A stretch of DNA of 7,213 bases from Candidatus Buchananbacteria bacterium RIFCSPLOWO2_02_FULL_46_11b (GCA_001817615.1 MHIR01000032.1:1-7213), one strand, 5' to 3'; shown: positions 1 to 5,024, counted from the stretch's first letter. Program-made: numbers and translations. Notes: generated by a model not told the origin, from the letters alone.

Positions 1-162
1 AAAATGCTTAAAAACTCACTAACCGATATTTAACTATCCAACCCCCTCCTTTAGGCTCATTCTTGAATGAGAAAAGACTTCCCACCATAGCTTAAACATG
101 GGCTTTTGCGAAGCGAGTTATCAACAGGGCACTCTGGACTCACTGGCGGAGTTGCGTCATCA
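1..162. other. Non-coding left edge, no gene recognised
   Basis: I see no convincing gene here. A short perfect hairpin lies at 56-71 (7-bp arms CTCATTC/GAATGAG, 2-base loop). An open stretch on the + strand from 71 to the stop at 164-166 contains an ATG at 98 and would give a 22-residue peptide, but it is too short to call and resembles nothing I can name. Base composition is visibly richer in G+C than the AT-rich spacers elsewhere in the window, which fits the recombinase remnant that follows. Confidence 0.4.
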
Positions 163-196
163 ATAGCAGAAACAGGTCGCGACCTGTCTCTGCTAT
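163..196. repeat. 34-bp near-perfect palindrome at the start of the recombinase remnant
   Basis: Two 17-base arms (163-179 and 180-196) are reverse complements with a single mismatch and no spacer. The centre is TCGCGA. The right arm ends on the first two bases of the ATG at 195 that opens the recombinase fragment. A dyad of this size directly before a site-specific recombinase reading frame could be a recombination or attachment site, an operator through which the recombinase represses itself, or an RNA hairpin that hides the start codon. The symmetry is directly visible; the role is inference. Confidence 0.75.
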
Positions 197-392
197 GAGA
201 CCCCAAACACAACACAACAAAACACAGGCGCCGGCTCTATCCCCTGCCTCTTACTGCCTGTACGCGAGGAAAAGCTCGGAAAGCGACGAGCTTCAAGCGC
301 TTTCAATTGACTCGCAGATCAGGGAAATGCAAAGCTGTCATGGACAGCGCCAAAGTAACTTCGCTGAGCGTAAAGAAAAAAGGCTCGGCTGA
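195..392 (+). pseudogene. Serine site-specific recombinase, N-terminal fragment only
   Basis: The 65-codon frame begins with a low-complexity leader of about 18 residues. Residues 19-46 then match the first strand and helix of the resolvase/invertase catalytic domain. The motif Y23-A-R25-K-S27 places the expected nucleophile at S27, and SIDSQIREM (37-45) corresponds to the conserved DxQIR segment of gamma-delta resolvase. After residue 46 the similarity stops: the last 19 residues are unrelated and the frame closes. The other two frames do not restore a recombinase. The rest of the catalytic domain and the whole DNA-binding region (several hundred residues in large serine recombinases) are missing, so it cannot be active. 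The similarity ends within a few bases of a small palindrome at 334-348. It is the only + strand coding remnant and its codons are more G+C-rich than those of its neighbours, which suggests a decayed mobile element. A programmed or assembly break at this point is the alternative. Confidence 0.7.
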
Positions 393-451
393 GCCCGTCA
401 AGACGACCCCCCAACCCACGAAATAGCGGCTGGCAATGGTCGTTATCTGCC

Positions 452-495
452 GCCGAGGATTCTTTCCATTTGAATCGGATCCTCGGCTTTTTTTT
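452..495 (+). terminator. Strong rho-independent terminator, + strand
   Basis: The 9-base arms GCCGAGGAT (452-460) and ATCCTCGGC (479-487) pair perfectly and are followed at once by eight T residues (488-495). The loop contains a short extra pairing, ATTC with GAAT. The reverse strand has no T tract after the stem, so it works rightward only. It would end transcription coming from the recombinase remnant and stop it from running into the convergent hydrolase gene, whose stop codon (494-496) overlaps the T tract. An upstream stem, GCGGC 426-430 with GCCGC 449-453, shares two bases with it. Confidence 0.85.
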
Positions 496-1291
496 ATTTT
501 TTTAGCCTGAATGCAAATTCAGCGTTGCGGAAAAAGATATTTTGTTTTTCCCCTGAAGATAGAGGAAGAGAATTGATTAAGTCGATATGTTTTTTAAAAC
601 TGCCAATCGGCCAATCAGTGCCGAATAGGATGCTGTTGGATCGGCGCCTGACGGTTTTAGTCAGAATTTCCCTGATTTTTTTCAGGCCGCCGCTTTCTTG
701 GATTATTTCCAAATCAGCCAAGGCTGAAGTGTCAAAATAAATATTATCAAAGCCGGCCGTTATTTTGAAACAGTAATCAAGTTCAGGCCAAAAATAATGG
801 GCAATTATTATTTTAAGATTTTTGAAATTCTTGGCGACTTTTACGATGTATTTCGGATCATTGTATTTGGCCGCGGATCGGTTGCCGCTGTTGATGCCGG
901 TATGGATGATCAACGGCAGATCATAATTTTGGCAAAGTTTAAAAACCGGCCGCCACCTTTTATCGGTTGGATAAACCGGATCATGCCCGGGAAATATTTT
1001 AAAACCAAGCGCTTGTTTTTTTAAAAATAGTTTCTCAATTTTTTTTAAATTGCCGCCGTTAATTTGGTCAGCTTTTAAAGTAGCGATCACGGATAGTTTT
1101 GGTTCATTTCTTGTCAATTCAATAACCGCATCAAGGTTCGCGCATTGAGGATTTGGTTCATTGTCGGGGATAACAATTGCCCGCGCCACTTTATTTATTT
1201 TCATTTCTTTCAGAAGTCTTTGTTTTACCAGCTCAAAATTGCTATCGCCCTTCGTAATTATTGAAATGTGGAGGTGGCTGTCTATAATCAT
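494..1291 (-). CDS. Metal-dependent amidohydrolase (Amidohydro_2-like TIM barrel)
   Basis: This 265-residue protein is likely a soluble cytoplasmic hydrolase of the amidohydrolase superfamily, acting on a C-N or C-O bond or a carboxyl group; the substrate cannot be told. The metal-site signature is complete and in the expected order. The D-x-H-x-H end of strand 1 is D4-S-H6-L-H8, a lysine at 98 lies in GFKIFPG, H130 is in IIHTG, H165 is in IIAHYFWPE and D226 is in ILFGTDWP. The FGTDWP ending is typical of the PF04909 group rather than of TatD nucleases. Length is normal for a minimal barrel and there is no signal peptide or membrane segment. The ATG at 1291 sits three codons before the metal motif, so no later start is possible. 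No Shine-Dalgarno sequence precedes it. It stands alone: the next gene upstream is tRNA-Arg and its end converges on the terminator at 452-495. Confidence 0.85.
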   Translation of the reverse strand: MIIDSHLHISIITKGDSNFELVKQRLLKEMKINKVARAIVIPDNEPNPQCANLDAVIELTRNEPKLSVIATLKADQINGGNLKKIEKLFLKKQALGFKIFPGHDPVYPTDKRWRPVFKLCQNYDLPLIIHTGINSGNRSAAKYNDPKYIVKVAKNFKNLKIIIAHYFWPELDYCFKITAGFDNIYFDTSALADLEIIQESGGLKKIREILTKTVRRRSNSILFGTDWPIGSFKKHIDLINSLPLSSGEKQNIFFRNAEFAFRLKK

Positions 1292-1362
1292 AGATGTAAA
1301 TTTAAGCCGCCCGGTCTAGAACTTTTTTAGACGCAGCTCGGTCTCTCGATAAAAAATGTATC

Positions 1363-1400
1363 TGGCGTCCCAGGCAGGAGTTGAATCCCGCACCAAGCCC
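1363..1400 (-). pseudogene. Broken copy of the tRNA-Arg 3' end
   Basis: Bases 1363-1385 are identical to 1574-1596, the CCA end, acceptor 3' arm and part of the T arm of the intact tRNA-Arg about 211 bases away, in the same orientation. Weaker likeness continues to about 1400: on the minus strand a GGCTTG that recalls the anticodon-stem 3' arm, then a shortened variable region. The T stem no longer pairs properly and no 5' half (acceptor 5' arm, D arm, anticodon) is present, so it is not a working tRNA. Such 3'-end copies are what integrases that use tRNA genes leave behind, although a local duplication would look the same. Confidence 0.7.
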
Positions 1401-1544
1401 GTGAAAAAGTTTATTATAAAGAATGGTTTTGCGGGCGCGGATTCGGCTCCCGCCTTCGCCCCTCAACTACGTTCGGGGCTGCGGCGGGCAAGTCGCCTTT
1501 CTTCTTTACTATATTTTAGTATAAATTATTGGCTTGGTGCGGGA
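1386..1544. repeat. 14-bp inverted repeat bounding a 159-bp segment
   Basis: TCCCGCACCAAGCC at 1386-1399 is the exact reverse complement of 1531-1544. The left copy begins directly where the exact 23-base tRNA-Arg duplication ends. The enclosed segment carries the GC-rich hairpin at 1449-1489 and an AT-rich stretch, and no gene. It resembles a very small non-autonomous insertion with terminal inverted repeats, or the stem of a large hairpin. I see no flanking target duplication close to the ends. Confidence 0.5.
1449..1489. repeat. GC-rich hairpin repeat, copy A
   Basis: This element folds as CCCGCC (1449-1454) with GGCGGG (1483-1488) and, inside it, GCCCC (1458-1462) with GGGGC (1475-1479). 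Its first 32 bases are identical to 2669-2700, about 1.2 kb away, and the likeness continues for some six more bases with one mismatch. Two copies of a GC-rich hairpin in AT-rich spacers indicate a dispersed repeat family of the REP/MITE kind. Its position inside the 14-bp inverted repeat hints that it moved with it. Confidence 0.75.
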
Positions 1545-1573
1545 CAAGCCTGCTGACTTAAGCATTTTTGAAT

Positions 1574-1650
1574 TGGCGTCCCAGGCAGGAGTTGAACCTG
1601 CGACCTCAAGCTCCGCAAGCTTGCGCTCTATCCAGCTGAGCTACTGGGAC
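1574..1650 (-). tRNA. tRNA-Arg, anticodon GCG, CCA encoded
   Basis: This is a complete 77-base cloverleaf. The acceptor stem GTCCCAG pairs perfectly with CTGGGAC, the D stem is GCTC/GAGC, the anticodon stem is CAAGC/GCTTG around the loop TTGCGGA, and the T stem is GCAGG/CCTGC. The discriminator is G73 and CCA is in the gene (TGG at 1574-1576). The anticodon in the loop is GCG, reading arginine CGC and, by wobble, CGT. A20 in the D loop and C35 agree with arginine identity. Most bacteria read these codons with an A34 (inosine) tRNA, so GCG is unusual. The 3' end is duplicated at 1363-1385. Confidence 0.93.
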
Positions 1651-1666
1651 ATGGAGTAACTTAAAC

Positions 1667-1764
1667 CAATAAAGCAATAAAACAAAAAAACAAAATATTC
1701 AGTAATTGTTTTATTGCTTTATTGTTTTATGGTTTTATTGACCTATTGCTTTATTGTTTTATTG
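1667..1764. repeat. AT-rich intergenic hairpin with repeated arms
   Basis: A perfect 19-base inverted repeat, 1667-1685 with 1706-1724, encloses a 20-base loop. Further partial copies of the right arm, built on TTTATTG units, run on to 1764, so several alternative foldings exist. The block lies in the spacer between the stop of the two-helix membrane protein gene (1820) and tRNA-Arg, ending 55 bases past that stop. It may end or protect that transcript. No conventional GC stem with T tract is present. Confidence 0.7.
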
Positions 1765-1819
1765 AAAAAACCTTATATTTTCTTGATACTTGGAATTTAA
1801 CAAAGGCCAAAACCAAAAC

Positions 1820-2317
1820 TTACAACTTAAAAATCCTCAAAATCTGATCCGAAATCGGCTCATTTTCATGGTCAATATCCTCCACCAAATATTGCTGCAA
1901 AGCCTCGCGAATCACGACGGGATTTTGGTCTTCCAAGGAAATGGGGATGCGGGGATTAAGCAGGCTTTTGGGCTCAAAATAAAGAGTTTTGATTTCCGGC
2001 GGCTCGTAAATAATGTAGAAATGCTTGATTATCTTGTAGTCAAAAAACTTGTCATTGACCAAAATGCCGTCCTCGCAGATTTTGAATTCCGCTTCTTTAT
2101 TGCTTCTTTGAAAAAGCAAGACAATCAAAGCCGCCATGATGCTGATCAAGGCGAATAAAAAATTGGCGGTAAAAACCGAATAAAGCAGGAGTAAGACGAC
2201 GACTCCGCCCGCGGCGAGATACCAATTCTTGCCCCGCTCGTGCTTGGGAAATTCGCTGAATTTCCAGGCGAACAATGTTTCGCCGAAATCTTTTTTTTCT
2301 TTTGTTTCTTCCGCCAT
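1820..2317 (-). CDS. Small two-helix membrane protein of unknown function
   Basis: The 165-residue product is not one I can name. A charged N-terminus (1-31, including EFPKHERGKNW) leads into two adjacent hydrophobic segments at about 32-49 and 52-69, separated by a very short turn, so it should be a membrane hairpin with both ends on the same side. The rest (about 75-150) is soluble and looks strand-rich: CEDGILVNDKFFDYKII, then an aromatic stretch HFYIIYEPPEIKTLYFEP. Two helices followed by such a domain resembles bacterial PH-domain membrane proteins, which is a guess from layout. The ATG at 2317 gives a natural start before KDFGETLFAWKF. It begins 18 bases after the stop of the upstream GIY-YIG gene, so the two are probably one transcript. 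No Shine-Dalgarno sequence is visible. Confidence 0.75.
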   Translation of the reverse strand: MAEETKEKKDFGETLFAWKFSEFPKHERGKNWYLAAGGVVVLLLLYSVFTANFLFALISIMAALIVLLFQRSNKEAEFKICEDGILVNDKFFDYKIIKHFYIIYEPPEIKTLYFEPKSLLNPRIPISLEDQNPVVIREALQQYLVEDIDHENEPISDQILRIFKL

Positions 2318-2335
2318 ATTTTTACATTTTAGTTT

Positions 2336-2566
2336 TTAAAAATGCTTTTTAGTAAAAGCTCTACCGGAAGCTGACTTTAAATATTTTTCGAAAAAATAAG
2401 CTTTGTATTTATCAGCAAAGGCAATATAAAACTCCAACTTTACCGGCAATCTTTTAGCAGTCGCTGGAACTTGACCCAGTTCATGTCGTTTAATTCTGCT
2501 TTTTAAATCATCGGTGCAGCCGACATAATATCCATCTTTGCATTTCAAACTGTAAACATAATACAA
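2336..2566 (-). CDS. Stand-alone GIY-YIG nuclease-domain protein, TTG start
   Basis: The 76-residue protein is a single GIY-YIG domain of the small UPF0213/YhbQ-like kind. The GIY-equivalent is YVY at 3-5, the YIG-equivalent YVG at 14-16, followed by R24 and H28, and the metal-binding glutamate is E60 in FFEKYLK; a closing SGRAFTKK follows. All core catalytic positions are present, so nuclease activity is possible, but the cellular substrate of these small proteins is unsettled. The initiation codon is TTG at 2564-2566: an in-frame stop lies five codons upstream and no ATG comes between, while a later start would cut into the first strand. A weak purine run, AGAG, precedes the TTG by five bases. 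It is followed after 18 bases by the membrane-protein gene and preceded by a second GIY-YIG gene about 190 bases away. Confidence 0.85.
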   Translation of the reverse strand: MYYVYSLKCKDGYYVGCTDDLKSRIKRHELGQVPATAKRLPVKLEFYIAFADKYKAYFFEKYLKSASGRAFTKKHF

Positions 2567-2580
2567 GTAAACTCTGATTT

Positions 2581-2754
2581 AATTTTCTGTAACGAAAACG
2601 GACTTTGTCACGTCGTAGCCACGCCTCAAAATAGCCGCCATACAAGTTAAGATAGCTAACCATTTCAGCCCGCCTTCGCCCCTCAACTACGTTCGGGGCT
2701 ACGGCGTGGCGAAGACGGAGAGGGCGGGAGCGACTATGCCTAACTTAATTAAAC
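2581..2754. other. Gap between the two GIY-YIG genes
   Basis: I see no gene in these 174 bases. The right half holds GC-rich hairpin copy B (2669-2728). A second weaker dyad pairs the region around 2611-2625 with about 2704-2718 (GCCACGCC against GGCGTGGC). Neither strand shows a convincing promoter for the TTG-started gene downstream of it. Confidence 0.5.
2669..2728. repeat. GC-rich hairpin repeat, copy B
   Basis: Bases 2669-2700 are identical to copy A at 1449-1480. In this copy the outer arm CCCGCC (2669-2674) pairs with GGCGGG at 2723-2728, and CTTCGCC (2674-2680) can pair with GGCGAAG (2708-2714), giving a larger structure than in copy A. The right end (2716-2729) also matches 14 bases of the tRNA-Ser 3' region at 3137-3150. 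It lies 27 bases past the stop of the second GIY-YIG gene and may act as its 3' hairpin. A dispersed non-coding repeat is the simplest reading. Confidence 0.75.
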
Positions 2755-3012
2755 TTAGTCGGCTTCGTCGCTTAAAATTCTTTTCTTCAGGATTGCCTTC
2801 CCCGAACCAGTTTTAAAATACTTTTCCAACATTCTCGCCTTGCTTTCCGTTCTAACCGCCAAATATGCATCTAAGTAAACTGGCAAGAATGGCTTTGTTG
2901 ATAAAGATTTCCCTGATAAATGTTCTTCAAATCGTCGCTTTAGATTATTCGTTGATCCCACATACACCCAGTTTTTTATATTTTTACTGCGAAGGAAATA
3001 AACATACAGCAT
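2755..3012 (-). CDS. Second stand-alone GIY-YIG nuclease-domain protein
   Basis: The 85-residue protein is a paralogue of the one at 2336-2566; by eye they share roughly 40% of aligned residues. YVY at 3-5 and YVG at 17-19 bracket a slightly longer turn (KNIKNWV), then R26/R27, H31, and the catalytic glutamate E63 in MLEKYFK, with GSGKAILKK after it. The domain is complete with a short acidic tail (SDEAD). The ATG at 3012 starts two codons before the first motif. No Shine-Dalgarno sequence is seen. The gene lies downstream of tRNA-Ser and is separated from its paralogue by GC-rich hairpin copy B. The function could be DNA repair or processing, or selfish; nothing here decides. Confidence 0.87.
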   Translation of the reverse strand: MLYVYFLRSKNIKNWVYVGSTNNLKRRFEEHLSGKSLSTKPFLPVYLDAYLAVRTESKARMLEKYFKTGSGKAILKKRILSDEAD

Positions 3013-3078
3013 AGCATAAAAAATTATTAATAATCTTATGCGCTATGTTGATATATTTTTCGTCTAACATGCTGGCCT

Positions 3079-3137
3079 GCCAGACGAAGCTCCGAACGAC
3101 AACATTTTTCCAAAGTAAGTGAGGAGCGTAGTCTGGC
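3079..3137. repeat. Imperfect inverted repeat reaching into the tRNA-Ser 3' end
   Basis: Bases 3079-3093 and 3123-3137 are reverse complements with two mismatches in 15. The right arm includes the discriminator and CCA of tRNA-Ser (3134-3137), so on the minus-strand transcript the hairpin would begin with the mature tRNA 3' end. It could affect trimming or ending of the tRNA transcript. It could also be part of a dispersed repeat whose arms happen to use the tRNA end. Confidence 0.5.
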
Positions 3138-3223
3138 GGAGAGGGCGGGATTCGAACCCGCGATCCCGGTTAAGGGATACCTCGTTAGCAGTGAGGCGCT
3201 TTCGGCCACTCAGCCACCTCTCC
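3134..3223 (-). tRNA. tRNA-Ser, anticodon GCT, CCA encoded
   Basis: This 90-base class II tRNA has acceptor GGAGAGG pairing with CCTCTCC. The anticodon loop CTGCTAA gives GCT (serine AGC/AGT). The long variable arm is ATCCC-TTAACC-GGGAT, as expected for serine, and the T arm is GCGGG-TTCGAAT-CCCGC. The discriminator is G73 and CCA is encoded (TGG at 3134-3136). The last anticodon-stem pair is an A-C mismatch at 31-39. A promoter-like pair of boxes lies upstream at 3258-3286. Confidence 0.95.
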
Positions 3224-3257
3224 CTGTCCAATAATTGCGAGTGGAATTAACTATACT

Positions 3258-3286
3258 ATCTTAGCTTATTGTCGGATATTTGTAAA
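3258..3286 (-). promoter_or_regulatory. Putative sigma-70 type promoter for tRNA-Ser
   Basis: On the minus strand TTTACA (3281-3286; five of six to TTGACA) is followed after exactly 17 bases by TAAGAT (3258-3263; four of six to TATAAT). Transcription would start about 28 bases before the mature tRNA 5' end, a normal leader length. The sequence is AT-rich, so chance matches are possible, but the spacing and position are right. Confidence 0.5.
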
Positions 3287-3292
3287 GGAATT

Positions 3293-3343
3293 AAAACAAG
3301 AGAACAAACCATTTCAATTTTTGTTCTTTTGTTCTCTTGTTTT
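3293..3343. terminator. AT-rich hairpin after the comFC-like gene, possible terminator
   Basis: Perfect 16-base arms (3293-3308 and 3328-3343) enclose a 19-base loop. On the minus strand the stem ends in a TTGTTTT run; on the + strand it ends in a longer T run. It begins 53 bases past the comFC-like stop (3397) and lies just before the tRNA-Ser promoter, so it could separate the two transcripts. The stem is mostly A-T, unlike a classical terminator, so the role is inferred from position. Confidence 0.5.
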
Positions 3344-3396
3344 TATATTTTAATGTCAATAAACTAACGCTATATTAGCCTTCTGCTAAATAAATC

Positions 3397-4065
3397 TCAA
3401 CCTTTGGCTACCACTAAACCCCAGACTTCTTTGGCGCCGGCTAAAACCAAGGCTTTGGCGCATTCATTCATGGTCGCGCCGGTGGTCACCACGTCATCAA
3501 CCAACAGAATCTTTTTATTTTCCACTTTCAGCTCATCATTAACGGTAAAAATATCTTTAACATTGACCAGCCGCTGGGCCAATTTCAAGCCGACTTGGGG
3601 ATGGACGTGAAATTTGCGGTTAATGATTTTGTCGCCGTATTCCCGGCCCAGTTCCCGGCAAACGGCCCGGGCCAGAATTTCGGCCTGATTAAATCCCCGC
3701 CAAAGCTTTCTTTTTTTGGCCAAGGGCACGGCTAAAACTAAATCAAAATCCGGCAATTCTTTATTCTTAATTTTATATTTTAAAAAATCCGTCAACAGCC
3801 GGCCTAAAATCTGTCCCAGATCGGGAATAAATTTGTATTTGAAAACTTGCAAGGTTTGGGCTAAAAGCGGATTTTTGTAATCACTTGCCACCCAAACGCC
3901 TCTTAACTCCCCGCCCAAATCCGGAACAAATGGCCGGCCGGAAAAATCAATTCCAATTTTCTTAAGACATTTCGGGCACAGCCACTCCCCTTCTTGCTTG
4001 CAACCCAGGCATTCAATCGGAAAAAGCAGGTCTAAAATGAATTTTTTTAAATCAAATATAGCCAT
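3397..4065 (-). CDS. comFC: ComF-family phosphoribosyltransferase-like protein (ComFC)
   Basis: The 222-residue protein has the full ComF layout. An N-terminal zinc ribbon has C19-x2-C22 and C30-x2-C33. The middle holds VPLAKKRKLWRGFNQAE (113-129), the family's R-G-F-N-Q block, then QRLVNVKDIF (164-173). The PRPP-binding loop ILLVDDVVTTGAT (186-198) contains the acidic pair D190-D191 and the TTGAT turn. ComFC is needed for transformation in several bacteria, acting in the cytoplasm on incoming single-stranded DNA; its catalytic role is unresolved. Length is typical and intact. The ATG at 4065 puts the hydrophobic FILDLLFP segment just before the zinc ribbon, as in homologues. No Shine-Dalgarno sequence is seen. 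It is a single gene flanked by long hairpins. Its closeness to a VirB4-type ATPase suggests, without proof, a shared DNA-transfer theme. Confidence 0.93.
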   Translation of the reverse strand: MAIFDLKKFILDLLFPIECLGCKQEGEWLCPKCLKKIGIDFSGRPFVPDLGGELRGVWVASDYKNPLLAQTLQVFKYKFIPDLGQILGRLLTDFLKYKIKNKELPDFDLVLAVPLAKKRKLWRGFNQAEILARAVCRELGREYGDKIINRKFHVHPQVGLKLAQRLVNVKDIFTVNDELKVENKKILLVDDVVTTGATMNECAKALVLAGAKEVWGLVVAKG

Positions 4066-4383
4066 AAATAAAAAAGACAGGCGCGCTATATTGATTTTAA
4101 ACTGATGTTAAGTTTTTAATTTAGACTAAATAGCAAAGCACCAAATTCCAAATCACAAATCCTAAATAAAGCAAAAATTACTAATGACTAATTTATAATT
4201 TCTAATCAAATCCCAATGACTAATGTCTAAGGCGCTTGGTCATTGGATATTAGCCATTGATTAGAAATTAGTCCTTAAAAATTAGAAATTTACCTTGTTT
4301 GTTTGGAATTTGAAATTTCAACCTCTTACTTAAAAAACAAACCTTAATTTACCCTGCTATTCTATTAATCCGCCATTCTAACC
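4066..4383. repeat. 318-bp gap filled by a long AT-rich hairpin
   Basis: I see no gene here. From about 4135 to 4320 the sequence is one large imperfect inverted repeat. Clear paired segments are 4197-4209 with 4257-4269 (13 bases, perfect) and 4213-4220 with 4239-4246 (8 bases, perfect), with looser outer pairing of the CCAAATTCCAAAT-type left arm against the TTTGGAATTTG-type right arm. The left arm start (4135-4155) nearly repeats 5025-5045 in the next gap. The hairpin begins about 64 bases past the stop of the 4384-4977 gene. A weak -10-like TATAGC (4085-4090, minus strand) lies upstream of the comFC-like gene. Confidence 0.65.
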
Positions 4384-4977
4384 CTACTCCCACTTCGCCT
4401 CGTCCACTTGCCAACTGCCGCCGGCCAAAACCAAAGATAACTCAAGTTTTTGGTAATATACTTCGGGGTTGACCGTTGTCCCTTGAGATTTCTGCCTTTG
4501 CGTATTGACAATAACTTCCGCTTTACCCGAGGCTTCTTCAAAAGTTTTTATTTCAACGCTTAAGGCCTTAGTCGTAACACCGGAATAAACCGCCGTTTCG
4601 CCCGGACTGGCGGGCATGGAAGCTTTATAATTTTTTACCCAAGCCTTCATTTTGGAAGTCATCAGGCTGTCAAGCGATTCAAGATTGGAAAAATTGCTTT
4701 CATTGGAATAGCTGCCGAAACGTTCGGCAAAAATCATGGCGGCCGCTTTCAAACCGGCGGCCAAATCCGGCTTTTGCGCCAAAACCGGCGGCAATTTGGT
4801 CTGGCTGGTAGTGCCGGCTGGCGGCAAGCCTTGGGGCAGCTGGATGCCCTGGTTGGTATTGAGATTTACAAAAGGCTCTGCGCCCCGGCCCAGCCACCAC
4901 CAAAGCAAAATCGCGATCAACGCGATTACAATAATGGCGACAATAATCCCGATAATGACTTTAGTTCTTTTTTTCAT
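4384..4977 (-). CDS. Membrane-anchored protein next to the VirB4-like ATPase
   Basis: I cannot name this 197-residue protein. A basic MKKRTK start is followed by one strong membrane helix (7-29, ending LLWWWL), which places the rest outside the membrane. A flexible proline/glutamine-rich linker (about 42-65) leads to a compact domain (72-197): a helix with AAMIFAERFGSYSN, a second helix with LMTSKMKAWVKNYK, then strands ending GGSWQVDEAKWE. One N-terminal helix, a linker and a small alpha+beta domain closing on a W-x-V strand is the layout of VirB8/TraM-type or NTF2-like conjugation proteins. With a VirB4-like gene just upstream, a periplasm-facing role in the same apparatus is plausible but inferred. 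AAGGA lies 9 bases before the ATG at 4977, the clearest Shine-Dalgarno sequence in the window. Confidence 0.75.
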   Translation of the reverse strand: MKKRTKVIIGIIVAIIVIALIAILLWWWLGRGAEPFVNLNTNQGIQLPQGLPPAGTTSQTKLPPVLAQKPDLAAGLKAAAMIFAERFGSYSNESNFSNLESLDSLMTSKMKAWVKNYKASMPASPGETAVYSGVTTKALSVEIKTFEEASGKAEVIVNTQRQKSQGTTVNPEVYYQKLELSLVLAGGSWQVDEAKWE

Positions 4978-5024
4978 AAAAAATAATCCTTAAATTTAAA
5001 ATTACCTAATACAAATATTCATTA

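Noticed and set aside
37..55. CCCCCTCCTTTA resembling the 3' end of 16S rRNA
   Set aside because: Only the short pyrimidine run matches; no neighbouring rRNA helix sequence is present.
98..166. 22-codon frame with an ATG on the + strand ahead of the palindrome
   Set aside because: It is too short, has no ribosome binding site and resembles no family I know; the stop lies inside the palindrome arm.
525..1024. Open + strand frames at 525-740 and 797-1024
   Set aside because: Both lie antisense inside the well-supported amidohydrolase gene and encode no recognisable protein.
1356..1556. Open + strand frame of 66 codons
   Set aside because: It reads through the tRNA fragment and the GC-rich hairpin repeat and has no protein-like features.
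4085..4111. TTAACA and TATAGC as a promoter for the comFC-like gene
   Set aside because: The spacing is only 15 bases and the region is very AT-rich, so the match is not convincing.
4700..4993. Overlapping open frames on both strands within the membrane-anchored gene
   Set aside because: They are shadows of the 4384-4977 gene, whose product has a clear membrane helix and folded domain.
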